Assembly (NCBI GenBank): GCA_021199145.1
Contig: JAJQIP010000183.1
Span: 1 to 5,545, forward strand
DNA: 5,545 bases
Direction of reading: 5' to 3'
Source: Porphyromonadaceae bacterium
Lineage (GTDB): Bacteria; Bacteroidota; Bacteroidia; Bacteroidales; UBA11471
Shown here: positions 1 to 5,545 of the stretch, in pieces
Position numbering within the stretch: position 1 is the stretch's first letter
Layout: each line of letters begins with the position of its first letter
The notes under the pieces: model-generated
What the model was told of the DNA's origin: nothing
The model's input: the letters and a program-made list of their open reading frames with translations, nothing else
The model's database searches: none
Program-made: the position numbers and the translations under genes

Positions 1-1366
1 GTTCAGCTTCCCCTTCTTTGGTTACGGTCAAGTTCTGGAAGTAGGCGGCCAGTTGGGCGTCACTGCTTCCATAGTTTATATGATACAGGGTGAAGTCTTC
101 CATCGTAATAGTTCCGTCGTAGCTGACCGTGAGTTGAATACTGTCGGTAGCCAATCCCAGTCCGTTGTACAATACATGGTATTGATAGCTTCCATCATCA
201 TCTATGCGAGCAACATAACGGGTGTTACCGACGGCAATCTTGAGAATGTTGTTTCCATCGTCCGTTGTTGTAGCTACTGCGGGAATACCTCCTTGATTCA
301 AAGAGTAGGTATCGTTACCCAAGAAGGAGGTGATGTAGTATTTGCTTACAGCGGAGTTATAGGTAATCACCATGTCGAAGGTCTCAGGATAGGAGGTGTA
401 CTCATCCACGCCACTGTAGATAATGTTGTCCACCGTGATGTGGTAGGTGCCGGAGAAGTCGTAGCTATCCACCTGTTTGGCTGCCGAGCCGTCCGTATAG
501 TATTGCAGTGTGATAAGGGTATCTGCCTCTTCGATAGTTGTCTCTTGGCCAATTGCGAAAGCGGCATCCAGGGAGAGCGAAATATCACTGTTTTTCTTGA
601 AGGTGATGGAGCCTTCACGGGAGGTGGAGTTGTAGACATAGAAGGCAATGTTGTTGGCTTCGTCGAGATAGGTGTCGTTGAAGGGAATTTCGATTTGATA
701 ACCGTCAAAAGCGGCATCTTCAATCAACACCGGATCGTACCCTTCGAAAGAGAGGGTTGCCGTGAAGTATGCGCAGGAGCCGTCGTTGACCGAATAGGGG
801 TCGAAAGAACCGCTGTTGGACTCCAGGTTGAAGTCAAACTCGGTGGGAAGTTCGGAATCCGCCATCGATGCCGTTGAGGTGAAATGCCAGTCGCCCGAGA
901 GGTCGGTTATCTCTACATAGGCTTTCTCGATAAGGGTGAGTGTCCCATTGGTAACGTGTGCCAAAGGAGTTACAACATACTCCCCATAATCTCCGATACT
1001 GCTGTCATAATAGGCATATACAATGTAGAAGTCGGTCACATTAATCACATTGTCATTATCCGGATCCATGTACATGCGGTAGTTGCTTGCCGGATAGGTT
1101 TCACCGTCGGTACTTACATCGATACCGGTACCCCAAGGATTGTAGCCGCTCATGCTGGTATTCATAAAACGGATACTGGCAGGGGTTGTCGTGGTGTAGA
1201 AGTTGGCCCGGATGTCGGTGGTAGCTCCCGCAAAGCCGCTGATGGTAAAGTCGTAGAGGCTGTGTGAGGTGATGGTCACTTCGCAATTGTTGCTGATGAT
1301 GTCGGAGTATGCCTGTCCATCGTCGGTCAATTCTATGTCAGCGGTGAATTGCCAGGTACCGAAGAG
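1..1366 (-). repeat. Three degenerate protein-level tandem repeats in the secreted protein
   Basis: By eye the mature protein divides into units starting near residues 29, 184 and 331, about 155 and 148 residues apart. Each begins [LF]-[FS]-G-[TD]-[WY]-x-[FI]-T (LFGTWQFT, LSGDWHFT, FSGTYHIT). A run of short beta-strand-like stretches follows, including FTISGF in unit 1 and YYITSF in unit 3. Identity outside the opening motif is low, so this is old duplication of a fold rather than recent DNA repetition; I see no obvious DNA-level repeat. The boundaries are approximate. The third unit reaches the window edge and ends in a strand-like NLTVTKEGE, where another unit could begin outside the window. 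Confidence 0.5.
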
Positions 1367-1450
1367 CTGGGTCGCCCGCGTGACTTCAGCCTGCATCCTC
1401 GTAAAGGGGAAGAGGGCTGCTAAAAGAACAAAGAGTAGAAGTTTTTTCAT
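1..1450 (-). CDS. Secreted beta-rich repeat protein of unknown function (3' end beyond window)
   Basis: I do not recognise a family. The frame is open from the ATG at 1450-1448 to the left edge: 483 codons, no stop, so the C-terminus is missing. Residues 1-21 form a signal peptide (MKK, a Leu/Phe/Ala-rich core, likely cleavage after MQA at 21). No lipobox cysteine follows, so a Sec-exported soluble or surface protein is more likely than a lipoprotein. The mature part is rich in Thr, Ser, Tyr, Asp and Gly with alternating hydrophobic residues, as in extracellular beta-sandwich or beta-barrel proteins. It appears to hold three ~150-residue units, each opening with a G-[TD]-[WY]-x-[FI]-T strand (residues 31-36, 186-191 and 334-339). 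Cysteines are few (55 and 226). The AraC regulator ends 159 bp upstream in the same direction, and a Bacteroidota-type -7 box lies at 1527-1534. Coding and export are well supported; function is unknown. Adhesion or glycan binding would be a guess. Confidence 0.88.
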   Translation of the reverse strand, partial: MKKLLLFVLLAALFPFTRMQAEVTRATQLFGTWQFTADIELTDDGQAYSDIISNNCEVTITSHSLYDFTISGFAGATTDIRANFYTTTTPASIRFMNTSMSGYNPWGTGIDVSTDGETYPASNYRMYMDPDNDNVINVTDFYIVYAYYDSSIGDYGEYVVTPLAHVTNGTLTLIEKAYVEITDLSGDWHFTSTASMADSELPTEFDFNLESNSGSFDPYSVNDGSCAYFTATLSFEGYDPVLIEDAAFDGYQIEIPFNDTYLDEANNIAFYVYNSTSREGSITFKKNSDISLSLDAAFAIGQETTIEEADTLITLQYYTDGSAAKQVDSYDFSGTYHITVDNIIYSGVDEYTSYPETFDMVITYNSAVSKYYITSFLGNDTYSLNQGGIPAVATTTDDGNNILKIAVGNTRYVARIDDDGSYQYHVLYNGLGLATDSIQLTVSYDGTITMEDFTLYHINYGSSDAQLAAYFQNLTVTKEGEAE

Positions 1451-1526
1451 GCTAAATAACTTTTAGTGAATAAATAAGGTTGATTTTTTCGTTTTAAGGG
1501 GAGATAAACATCCTTCGTTTCTTATA

Positions 1527-1534
1527 CAAATATA
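1527..1534 (-). promoter_or_regulatory. Putative Bacteroidota -7 promoter box for the secreted protein gene
   Basis: On the minus strand this reads TATATTTG, an exact match to the Bacteroidota sigma-ABfr -7 consensus TAnnTTTG. Transcription would start near 1520, giving a leader of about 70 nt before the ATG at 1450. No TTTG -33 element is visible at the usual 19-20 bp spacing; the minus strand there is an A/C run (AAACAAAACAAACAAA, complement of 1551-1566). A weak -33 with a strong -7 would suit an activator-dependent promoter, but that is inference. Confidence 0.5.
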
Positions 1535-1609
1535 AGAATGTATCGGATAGTTTGTTTGTTTTGTTTCAATTTTGCATATTATTGTATAGGAAATGCGTCT
1601 TTTTCTCCC

Positions 1610-2461
1610 CTATTTTCGGCTGTTGCGCCGGTATTCGGAGAGGGAGAGACCGGCCTGTTTCTTGAAAAAGCGGTTGAAATCGCTTTGTCGGGGGAAATTC
1701 AGCTTGAGGGCAATCTCCTGGATGTTGAAACGGTTGTCCCGCAAGAGGGCCTTTATCTCCTGCGTGATGAAGTCGGAGATATACTCTTTGGCCGATTTGT
1801 TGGAGGTCTCTTTCGTAATCATGGTGAGGTAGGTGGTAGAGATGTTCATCTTGCCGGCATAGAAGGCGATATCCCGATGCTCCTTGTAGTGCTTGTAGAC
1901 GAGGTCGTAGAAGGTGTAGGCCAACTGTTCCTTGCGGTAGGCCGGTCGGGAGGTGGTACCGGCGTGGAGGAGATAGTGGTGGTAGAGGTCGATGTAGAGC
2001 GCATCGAGGAGGTGTATAGCCCTGGCTCGGCTGAGGGGGTCTTCGACGGTTAGTCGTTGTTGGCGGATAAGGTCGACATAGGTGCTGAAGTTGTCAGCCT
2101 GTTCGGCCGTGGCCGAGAAATAGAAGTGCTCCTTCATGAAAAAGAAAAAGTGAATCTCGAAGCGGGGGAGGGAACCCATGACATCGGTGTAGAGCGTGTA
2201 GGAGAGGAGAAGGTAGGAGAGGGAGAAATCAGGGCTTTGCCGCCGGAGAGAGACCAATTGACGAGGAAAGAAGACAATCATCTCGCCGGCCGTCAGAGTG
2301 TGCTCCTTTCCGTGAACCTCGAAGGTGGCGTTTCCCCCTCGGCAGAGGCCCACCAAGCTGAAATCGATATAGGTCGGGTAGCTTTTCAGGGGGATTTCCC
2401 GCACATTGTCGGAGATACGCAGGGCGTACTCCTCTTTTCCGGAGGTTTTGTCCATCGACAT
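1610..2461 (-). CDS. AraC-family transcriptional regulator
   Basis: A 283-residue cytoplasmic DNA-binding regulator with the usual length and layout of one-domain-plus-HTH AraC proteins. Residues ~25-105 form a cupin-like N-terminal sensing region (strands around TFEVHGKEHTLTAGEMIVFFP, typical of AraC_binding-type domains). Residues ~105-180 are a helical linker. Residues ~183-283 are the double helix-turn-helix domain, with DIAFYAGKMNISTTYLTMITK as the first HTH, a connecting helix (SAKEYISDFITQEIKALL), and FNIQEIALKLNFPRQSDFNR followed by FFKKQAGLSLSEYRR as the second HTH and family signature. The ATG at 2461-2459 is the furthest upstream start before an in-frame stop; a second ATG two codons in is possible. 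No strong ribosome binding site is seen. The gene lies head-to-head with the TPR-prmA pair and upstream of the secreted protein gene in the same direction. The ligand cannot be inferred. An unusual Phe cluster (HFFFFMKEHFYF, 104-115) lies in the sensing/linker boundary. Confidence 0.93.
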   Translation of the reverse strand: MSMDKTSGKEEYALRISDNVREIPLKSYPTYIDFSLVGLCRGGNATFEVHGKEHTLTAGEMIVFFPRQLVSLRRQSPDFSLSYLLLSYTLYTDVMGSLPRFEIHFFFFMKEHFYFSATAEQADNFSTYVDLIRQQRLTVEDPLSRARAIHLLDALYIDLYHHYLLHAGTTSRPAYRKEQLAYTFYDLVYKHYKEHRDIAFYAGKMNISTTYLTMITKETSNKSAKEYISDFITQEIKALLRDNRFNIQEIALKLNFPRQSDFNRFFKKQAGLSLSEYRRNSRK

Positions 2462-2528
2462 CTGATGATTAAACTTTCAATATTACACATTTTTTCGTTC
2501 GTGTCGTATCCCTTTTCCTAAAAAAATC

Positions 2529-2545
2529 GATAGAAAAATTTTATC
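2529..2545. promoter_or_regulatory. AT-rich imperfect palindrome, possible operator
   Basis: The 17 bases read GATAGAAAAATTTTATC, with GATA and TATC arms around an A-run/T-run centre. It lies in the divergent intergenic region, 68 bp upstream of the AraC start. AT-rich DNA often gives such near-palindromes by chance, so the call is weak. Confidence 0.2.
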
Positions 2546-2547
2546 TC

Positions 2548-2555
2548 CAAATCTG
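2548..2555 (-). promoter_or_regulatory. Possible -7 box for the AraC-family regulator
   Basis: The minus strand reads CAGATTTG, one mismatch from the Bacteroidota -7 consensus TAnnTTTG. It would place a transcript start near 2541 and a leader of about 80 nt before the regulator ATG at 2461. No matching -33 TTTG is visible upstream. Position and direction fit, but the match is imperfect. Confidence 0.25.
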
Positions 2556-2621
2556 AAAGTGACCGGAAAGCGAAGCGGACTATTTCTTTTTGGATAGCCC
2601 CTTTTTATGTCGAAATGGTAG

Positions 2622-2631
2622 AAACCGGTTT
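2622..2631. promoter_or_regulatory. 10-bp perfect palindrome overlapping a -33 box
   Basis: AAACCGGTTT is an exact inverted repeat. Its right end (2629-2631) overlaps the TTTG -33 element of the rightward promoter at 2629-2632. A protein bound here would sit on the promoter of the TPR-prmA pair. No second copy was noticed nearby, and a single 10-bp palindrome could be chance. Confidence 0.3.
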
Positions 2632-2661
2632 GCGAATACCCGAAACAGACCCTATCTTTGC
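2629..2661 (+). promoter_or_regulatory. Bacteroidota-type promoter for the TPR protein-prmA operon
   Basis: A -33 element TTTG (2629-2632) and a -7 element TATCTTTGC (2653-2661) are separated by 20 bp. Both match the Bacteroidota sigma-ABfr consensus (TTTG, ~19-20 bp, TAnnTTTG) exactly. Transcription would begin near 2667-2669, leaving a short A-rich leader of about 25 nt before the ATG at 2693. This is the strongest promoter in the window. Confidence 0.72.
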
Positions 2662-2692
2662 GGACGGAAAAAGAAAAAGCCCGTAGAAAGAG

Positions 2693-3439
2693 ATGAAAAA
2701 ATTCCTGATTGTCCTGTTTTTGAGCGGTGTGGCTACTCTCTCGCTTTCGGCCGCCGATTCCTGTCGGGGAGAAAAGATGTTTGACCTCTACATCACGGGA
2801 AATATCCTGCAGTGGGAGGAGGAGATAGAGGCTATGCGGAACGATACTACCCTTCAGTCGTTTGAAGAGAGGGAGGAGCTGCTTACCTATTATTATGGTC
2901 TGATAGGGCATCTGATAGGAGCCAAAGAGAAGCAGCACGCCGAAGCGTTACTCCGAGAGGCGTTGGAACTGATTAAGCCGATGCTGGAAGAGTCGCCTCA
3001 AAACGGCCGGTTATACGGCCTTATGGCCAATTTCCAAGGATATCAAATTGCCATTTCCCCTTTGAAGGCGACCACGTGGGCACGCAGTATGCTCATCCAC
3101 GCCAAAAGGGCCCAGCGGCTGTTGCCAGACGACCCTGAAGTAAACATCTGGAGTGCCAATATCCTTTTCTATATGCCCGATGCCCTTGGTGGAGACAGCA
3201 AATCGGCCCGCAACTTTTACAACCGAGCCTTGGAGATTTATGAAAACGAAGCGTGCTGGCAAGGGAGTTGGCTCTATGTGCAACTACTTGTCTCGCTCGC
3301 ACTGGTCGAGGAGAAGGCCCACAATTATGAAGCGGCATGGGTCTATGTCGACAAGGCCTATGGAATCTATCCCGATTATCCCTATCTGAGGGACATCTTG
3401 CGTCCCCGCATTTTGGGAAAAATGGCCGACAATCCTTGA
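2693..3439 (+). CDS. Exported TPR-like protein of unknown function
   Basis: A 248-residue protein with a signal peptide (MKKFLIVLFLSGVATLSLSA, cleavage near residue 20 or 21), so probably periplasmic. Cys24 is not in a proper lipobox. The mature part is helical with tetratricopeptide-like helix pairs: ~82-120 (HAEALLREALELI, then GRLYGLMANFQGY), ~131-160 (RSMLIHAKRAQRLLPDDPEV, then NIWSANILFYMP) and ~165-237 (GGDSKSARNFYNRALEIYE, then WLYVQLLVSLALVEEKAHNYEAAWVYVDKAY). The P-x-A-L-G-G-D turn before a TPR helix (162-168) recurs in Bacteroidota TPR proteins. Such repeats usually serve as protein-binding scaffolds; the partner is not evident. The start is supported by the promoter 32 bp upstream, the purine-rich AGAAAGAG just before the ATG, and the signal peptide. 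The prmA ATG follows the stop by 4 bp, so the two are almost certainly cotranscribed although they act in different compartments. Confidence 0.9.
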   Translation: MKKFLIVLFLSGVATLSLSAADSCRGEKMFDLYITGNILQWEEEIEAMRNDTTLQSFEEREELLTYYYGLIGHLIGAKEKQHAEALLREALELIKPMLEESPQNGRLYGLMANFQGYQIAISPLKATTWARSMLIHAKRAQRLLPDDPEVNIWSANILFYMPDALGGDSKSARNFYNRALEIYENEACWQGSWLYVQLLVSLALVEEKAHNYEAAWVYVDKAYGIYPDYPYLRDILRPRILGKMADNP

Positions 3440-3443
3440 AGTG

Positions 3444-4286
3444 ATGGAGTATACCGAAGTCCGGATGGAGGTAAAGGCTCCGGATGTCCCGTTGGTGACG
3501 GATGTTTTGGCCGTTCTCCTGGCGGAGGCGGGGTATGAGAGTTTTGTCCCTGATGTTACGGGTGTCACCGCCTATATCCCTACAGAACGGTATGACGAGA
3601 CAACCTTGCGGCAAATCCTCGGAGATTTGCCCGTTGTCGCCGAGACAAGCTGGACCGCCCACCGGATAGCCGACCGAGACTGGAACGAGGAGTGGGAGCG
3701 GCACTATTTCCAACCCCTTGTCATCGGTGATGCCTGTGTCGTGCACAGCACTTTCCATACCGATGTGCCGAAAGTTCGGTATGAGATTGTCATCGACCCC
3801 AAGATGGCGTTCGGAACCGGTCATCACGAGACCACTTCGCTCATGATGGAGTGGATTTTAGACCACGACTTTCGTGGAGAGAGTGTCCTCGACATGGGGT
3901 GTGGGACGGCTATTCTGGCTATTTTGGCCCGTATGCGGGGAGCCTGCTCGGTGACTGCCGTCGACATCGACCCGTGGGCCTGTGAAAATGCCCGGGAAAA
4001 TATCCGGCTCAACAAGATGGACCGTATTGAAGTGGTGCTGGGCGACAAAAAAGCAATAGCAGGTCGGCAGTTCGACACGATTCTGGCCAATATCAACCGG
4101 AATATCCATCTGGAGCAAATGAGAGCCTATGCGGCGGCTTTGCCTACGGGCGGAAACCTCTATCTGAGCGGATTTTATGAGGCTGACCTGCCCGTGCTGC
4201 AACCTTGTGCCGAGGAGCAGGGACTTGCTTACGACCGTTACCTTGAACAGAACAGGTGGGTGGCCGCTCACTTCATAAAACACTGA
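3444..4286 (+). CDS. prmA: Ribosomal protein L11 methyltransferase PrmA
   Basis: A cytoplasmic class I SAM-dependent methyltransferase that, by family knowledge, methylates ribosomal protein L11. At 280 residues it is close to the E. coli enzyme. Residues ~1-75 form the N-terminal L11-binding region (EVRMEVKAPDVPLVTDVLAV). A conserved W-N-E-E-W-E segment is at 80-85. The diagnostic F-G-T-G-H-H-E-T-T motif is at 123-131. SAM-binding motif I is V-L-D-M-G-C-G-T-A at ~148-156, the acidic V-D-I-D of motif II at ~173-176, and L-A-N-I-N-R-N-I at ~214-221 is the catalytic-site loop. I chose the ATG at 3444 because it follows the TPR stop by 4 bp and gives the usual short N-terminus; a GTG at 3441 directly before it would add one residue. 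The gene converges on yebC with only 49 bp between stops. Confidence 0.95.
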   Translation: MEYTEVRMEVKAPDVPLVTDVLAVLLAEAGYESFVPDVTGVTAYIPTERYDETTLRQILGDLPVVAETSWTAHRIADRDWNEEWERHYFQPLVIGDACVVHSTFHTDVPKVRYEIVIDPKMAFGTGHHETTSLMMEWILDHDFRGESVLDMGCGTAILAILARMRGACSVTAVDIDPWACENARENIRLNKMDRIEVVLGDKKAIAGRQFDTILANINRNIHLEQMRAYAAALPTGGNLYLSGFYEADLPVLQPCAEEQGLAYDRYLEQNRWVAAHFIKH

Positions 4287-4335
4287 ATCCGGCTGGGGAA
4301 AAGCGTTTGTCGCCAAATGTCGGAGCCGAGGAAAT

Positions 4336-5070
4336 TTATTCTTCCTCCTCTTCTTCTTTCTCTTTCATATTGTGGAAGACGTTCTGTACATCTTCATCTT
4401 CCTCAATACGCTCGATAAGCTTCTCGATTTGCGCCCGCTGTTCGTCGGTCACCTCCTTGGTATCGTTCGGAATGCGTTCAAATTCGGCACTGGTGATTTC
4501 GAGACCGTGATCCTCGATATACTTCTGTATGTCGTTGAACGACTCAAACGCCCCGTAGATGATGATTTCATCGTCGTAGACCTCCACTTCGTCGACCCCG
4601 TAGTCAATCAAATCGAGTTCGAGCTCTTCGGTAGAGAGGCCCTCTTTGGGCTTGATGTGGAAGACACTCTTGTGATCGAACAAAAAAGAGAGACAGCCGG
4701 ACGTACCGAGCGAGCCTCCCCCTTTGTTAAAATAGCTGCGGATATTGGCCACCGTGCGGTTGTTGTTGTCCGTAGCCGTCTCTACCATGAGGGCGATGCC
4801 ATGTGGACCATACCCTTCGAAGAGAACCTCCTTGTAATCGCCGGCCTCTTTTGAAACCGCCTTTTTGATGGCCCGCTCAACGTTATCTTTCGGCATGTTG
4901 GCCGCCTTGGCGTTCTGCATGAGGACACGCAGCCGAGGATTGGAATCGGGATCGGGCCCTCCGGCCTTCACAGCGATGGAGATTTCCTTGCCGAGTTTGG
5001 TGAAAGTGCGTGCCATGTTGCCCCAACGTTTCAGTTTGCGGGCTTTCCGGTATTCAAATGCTCTTCCCAT
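4336..5070 (-). CDS. yebC: YebC/PmpR/TACO1 family protein
   Basis: A 244-residue cytoplasmic protein of the YebC family. Members have been described as transcriptional regulators (PmpR) and, for YebC and mitochondrial TACO1, as factors that help ribosomes through difficult stretches such as polyproline. The sequence does not say which role applies. Landmarks: basic N-terminus (2-30, ending TKLGKEISIA), A-G-G-P-D-P-D-S-N-P-R-L-R (36-48), K-A-A-N-M-P-K-D-N-V-E-R-A (55-67), F-E-G-Y-G-P-H-G (84-91), T-D-N-N-N-R-T-V-A-N-I-R (100-111), K-G-G-G-S-L-G (116-122), Y-G-V-D (157-160) and E-D-E-D-V-Q-N-V-F-H-N (224-234), all typical. The C-terminus ends in six Glu (239-244) from a GAA/GAG run. The ATG at 5070 begins the conserved MGRAFE start and lies 29 bp after the pheT stop, so the two are probably cotranscribed; no separate promoter fits in that gap. 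Confidence 0.96.
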   Translation of the reverse strand: MGRAFEYRKARKLKRWGNMARTFTKLGKEISIAVKAGGPDPDSNPRLRVLMQNAKAANMPKDNVERAIKKAVSKEAGDYKEVLFEGYGPHGIALMVETATDNNNRTVANIRSYFNKGGGSLGTSGCLSFLFDHKSVFHIKPKEGLSTEELELDLIDYGVDEVEVYDDEIIIYGAFESFNDIQKYIEDHGLEITSAEFERIPNDTKEVTDEQRAQIEKLIERIEEDEDVQNVFHNMKEKEEEEEE

Positions 5071-5099
5071 ATTGGTATATTTTAAGCGTAAATAGAATC

Positions 5100-5545
5100 T
5101 TATCTCAACGTAGCCCCTACTTTGTTCTGCAGGTTAGCCACTACCCGGGACATGATGTGTTCAATCAACTTATCCTGGAGGGTCTTCGCCTCGTCCTGCA
5201 ACAGCAATGATATGGCGTAGGATTTTTTGCCGGCGGGGAGGTTCTTGCCTTCGTAGACATCGAAGAGGGTCACTTTGCGGATGAATTTCCGGTCGGCCTC
5301 GAGCACCGCTTTCTCCACTTCGGCAAAGGTGACCGTCTCGTCAATCAAGAGAGCCAAATCACGTTTGACCGAGGGGAATTTGGAGATATCGGCAAAGGTA
5401 ACCTGTCCCTTGAGCAGACGCATCAAGGCTGACCAGTGTAGATCGGCGAAGGCGATTTCGGCGGAGAGGTCGAATCTCTTCAGAATCTTCTCCGAGACAA
5501 TGCCGAGCGCTCCCACCTTTTTCCCGCCACGGGTCGAGAGTACAA
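5100..5545 (-). CDS. pheT: Phenylalanyl-tRNA synthetase beta subunit, C-terminal part (5' end beyond window)
   Basis: PheT pairs with PheS to form the alpha2-beta2 enzyme that attaches phenylalanine to tRNA-Phe in the cytoplasm. Only the last ~147 codons of an ~800-residue family protein are present; the frame is open to the right edge and stops with TAA at 5102-5100. The visible part starts with the end of the catalytic-like core (GGKKVGALGIVSEKILKRFDL, then IAFADLHWSAL). It then carries the C-terminal ferredoxin-fold anticodon-binding domain (FDX-ACB) over about the last 94 residues: ISKFPSVKRDLALLIDE, FAEVEKAV, VTLFDVYEGKNLPAGKKSYA and ISLLLQDEAKTLQDKLIEHI, ending VVANLQNKVGATLR. These are hallmark FDX-ACB features, including the F-P-x-V-x-R-D-L segment and the LFDVYEGKNLPxGKKS loop. 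A GTG at 5516 is internal, not a start. yebC follows 29 bp downstream. Confidence 0.95.
   Translation of the reverse strand, partial: VLSTRGGKKVGALGIVSEKILKRFDLSAEIAFADLHWSALMRLLKGQVTFADISKFPSVKRDLALLIDETVTFAEVEKAVLEADRKFIRKVTLFDVYEGKNLPAGKKSYAISLLLQDEAKTLQDKLIEHIMSRVVANLQNKVGATLR

Noticed and set aside
53..877. A 274-codon plus-strand open frame, followed by another at 884-1267
   Set aside because: They lie fully antisense to the secreted protein frame, which has a signal peptide, plausible composition and a promoter. The plus-strand translation is Val/Gly/Ile-rich with no recognisable domain, as expected of an antisense shadow.
1451..1609. Small RNA, riboswitch or terminator between the AraC gene and the secreted protein gene
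   Set aside because: I found no strong hairpin followed by a T-run and no recognisable riboswitch core; only the -7 box and the T/G run stand out.
1538..2521. Plus-strand open frames (1538-2053 and 2057-2521) that together span the AraC gene
   Set aside because: The minus strand carries a clear AraC double-HTH domain over the same bases; the plus-strand products show no motif and are Glu/Gly/Val-rich antisense translations.
2693..2764. Lipoprotein signal with Cys24 in the TPR protein
   Set aside because: The residues before the Cys are A-D-S, which do not fit a lipobox; signal peptidase I cleavage after residue 20 or 21 is more likely.
3093..3827. A 244-codon minus-strand open frame across the TPR-prmA junction
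   Set aside because: It is antisense to two well-supported genes, has no domain or promoter, and its composition (Gly, Asp, Arg, Pro, His-rich) fits an antisense shadow.
3858..4316. Minus-strand open frame opposite the prmA SAM-binding core, extending into the convergent gap
   Set aside because: PrmA motifs are intact on the plus strand and the minus-strand product resembles nothing; yebC ends before it with no coupling.
4289..4328. Possible bidirectional terminator between prmA and yebC
   Set aside because: CGGCT (4290-4294) can pair with AGCCG (4324-4328), but the loop is 29 nt, the inner GCG/CGC stem is only 3 bp, and no good T-run follows on either strand.
1..5545. CRISPR array, insertion sequence, prophage or defence genes
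   Set aside because: No regularly spaced direct repeats, terminal inverted repeats, transposase, integrase or tRNA was seen; apart from the secreted protein and TPR gene, the genes are ordinary and intact.

Overview
The window looks like chromosomal DNA from a member of the Bacteroidales (Bacteroidota) of intermediate GC content. Three things point there. Near-perfect Bacteroidota promoter boxes of the TAnnTTTG type lie upstream of two genes. Start codons lack strong Shine-Dalgarno sequences and follow A/T-rich leaders. The YebC homologue begins MGRAFEYRKARKLKRWGNMAR rather than MAGHSKW, which as I recall is the Bacteroidota form. A Barnesiella- or Parabacteroides-like genus is possible, but I cannot settle it from sequence alone.

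From left to right there are six protein genes and no RNA genes. (1) Bases 1-1450, minus strand: the N-terminal 483 residues of a secreted, beta-rich protein of unknown function, running off the left edge and apparently built from three ~150-residue repeats. (2) Bases 1610-2461, minus strand: an AraC-family transcription regulator. (3) A 231-bp divergent intergenic region (2462-2692) with a clear rightward promoter and a 10-bp palindrome on its -33 box. (4) Bases 2693-3439, plus strand: a small exported TPR-like protein. (5) Bases 3444-4286, plus strand: prmA, ribosomal protein L11 methyltransferase, starting 4 bp after the TPR gene ends. (6) Bases 4336-5070, minus strand: a YebC/PmpR/TACO1 family protein, convergent with prmA. 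(7) Bases 5100-5545, minus strand: the C-terminal end of pheT, phenylalanyl-tRNA synthetase beta subunit, 29 bp upstream of yebC and probably in its operon.

The right half is translation housekeeping: pheT charges tRNA-Phe, YebC relatives act on translation or as regulators, and PrmA methylates L11. The left half is accessory: an AraC regulator just upstream of, and in the same direction as, a secreted repeat protein, which it may control. I found no CRISPR array, insertion sequence, tRNA or convincing intrinsic terminator, and nothing that clearly amounts to a new system. The least explained item is the secreted repeat protein and its possible link to the AraC regulator.
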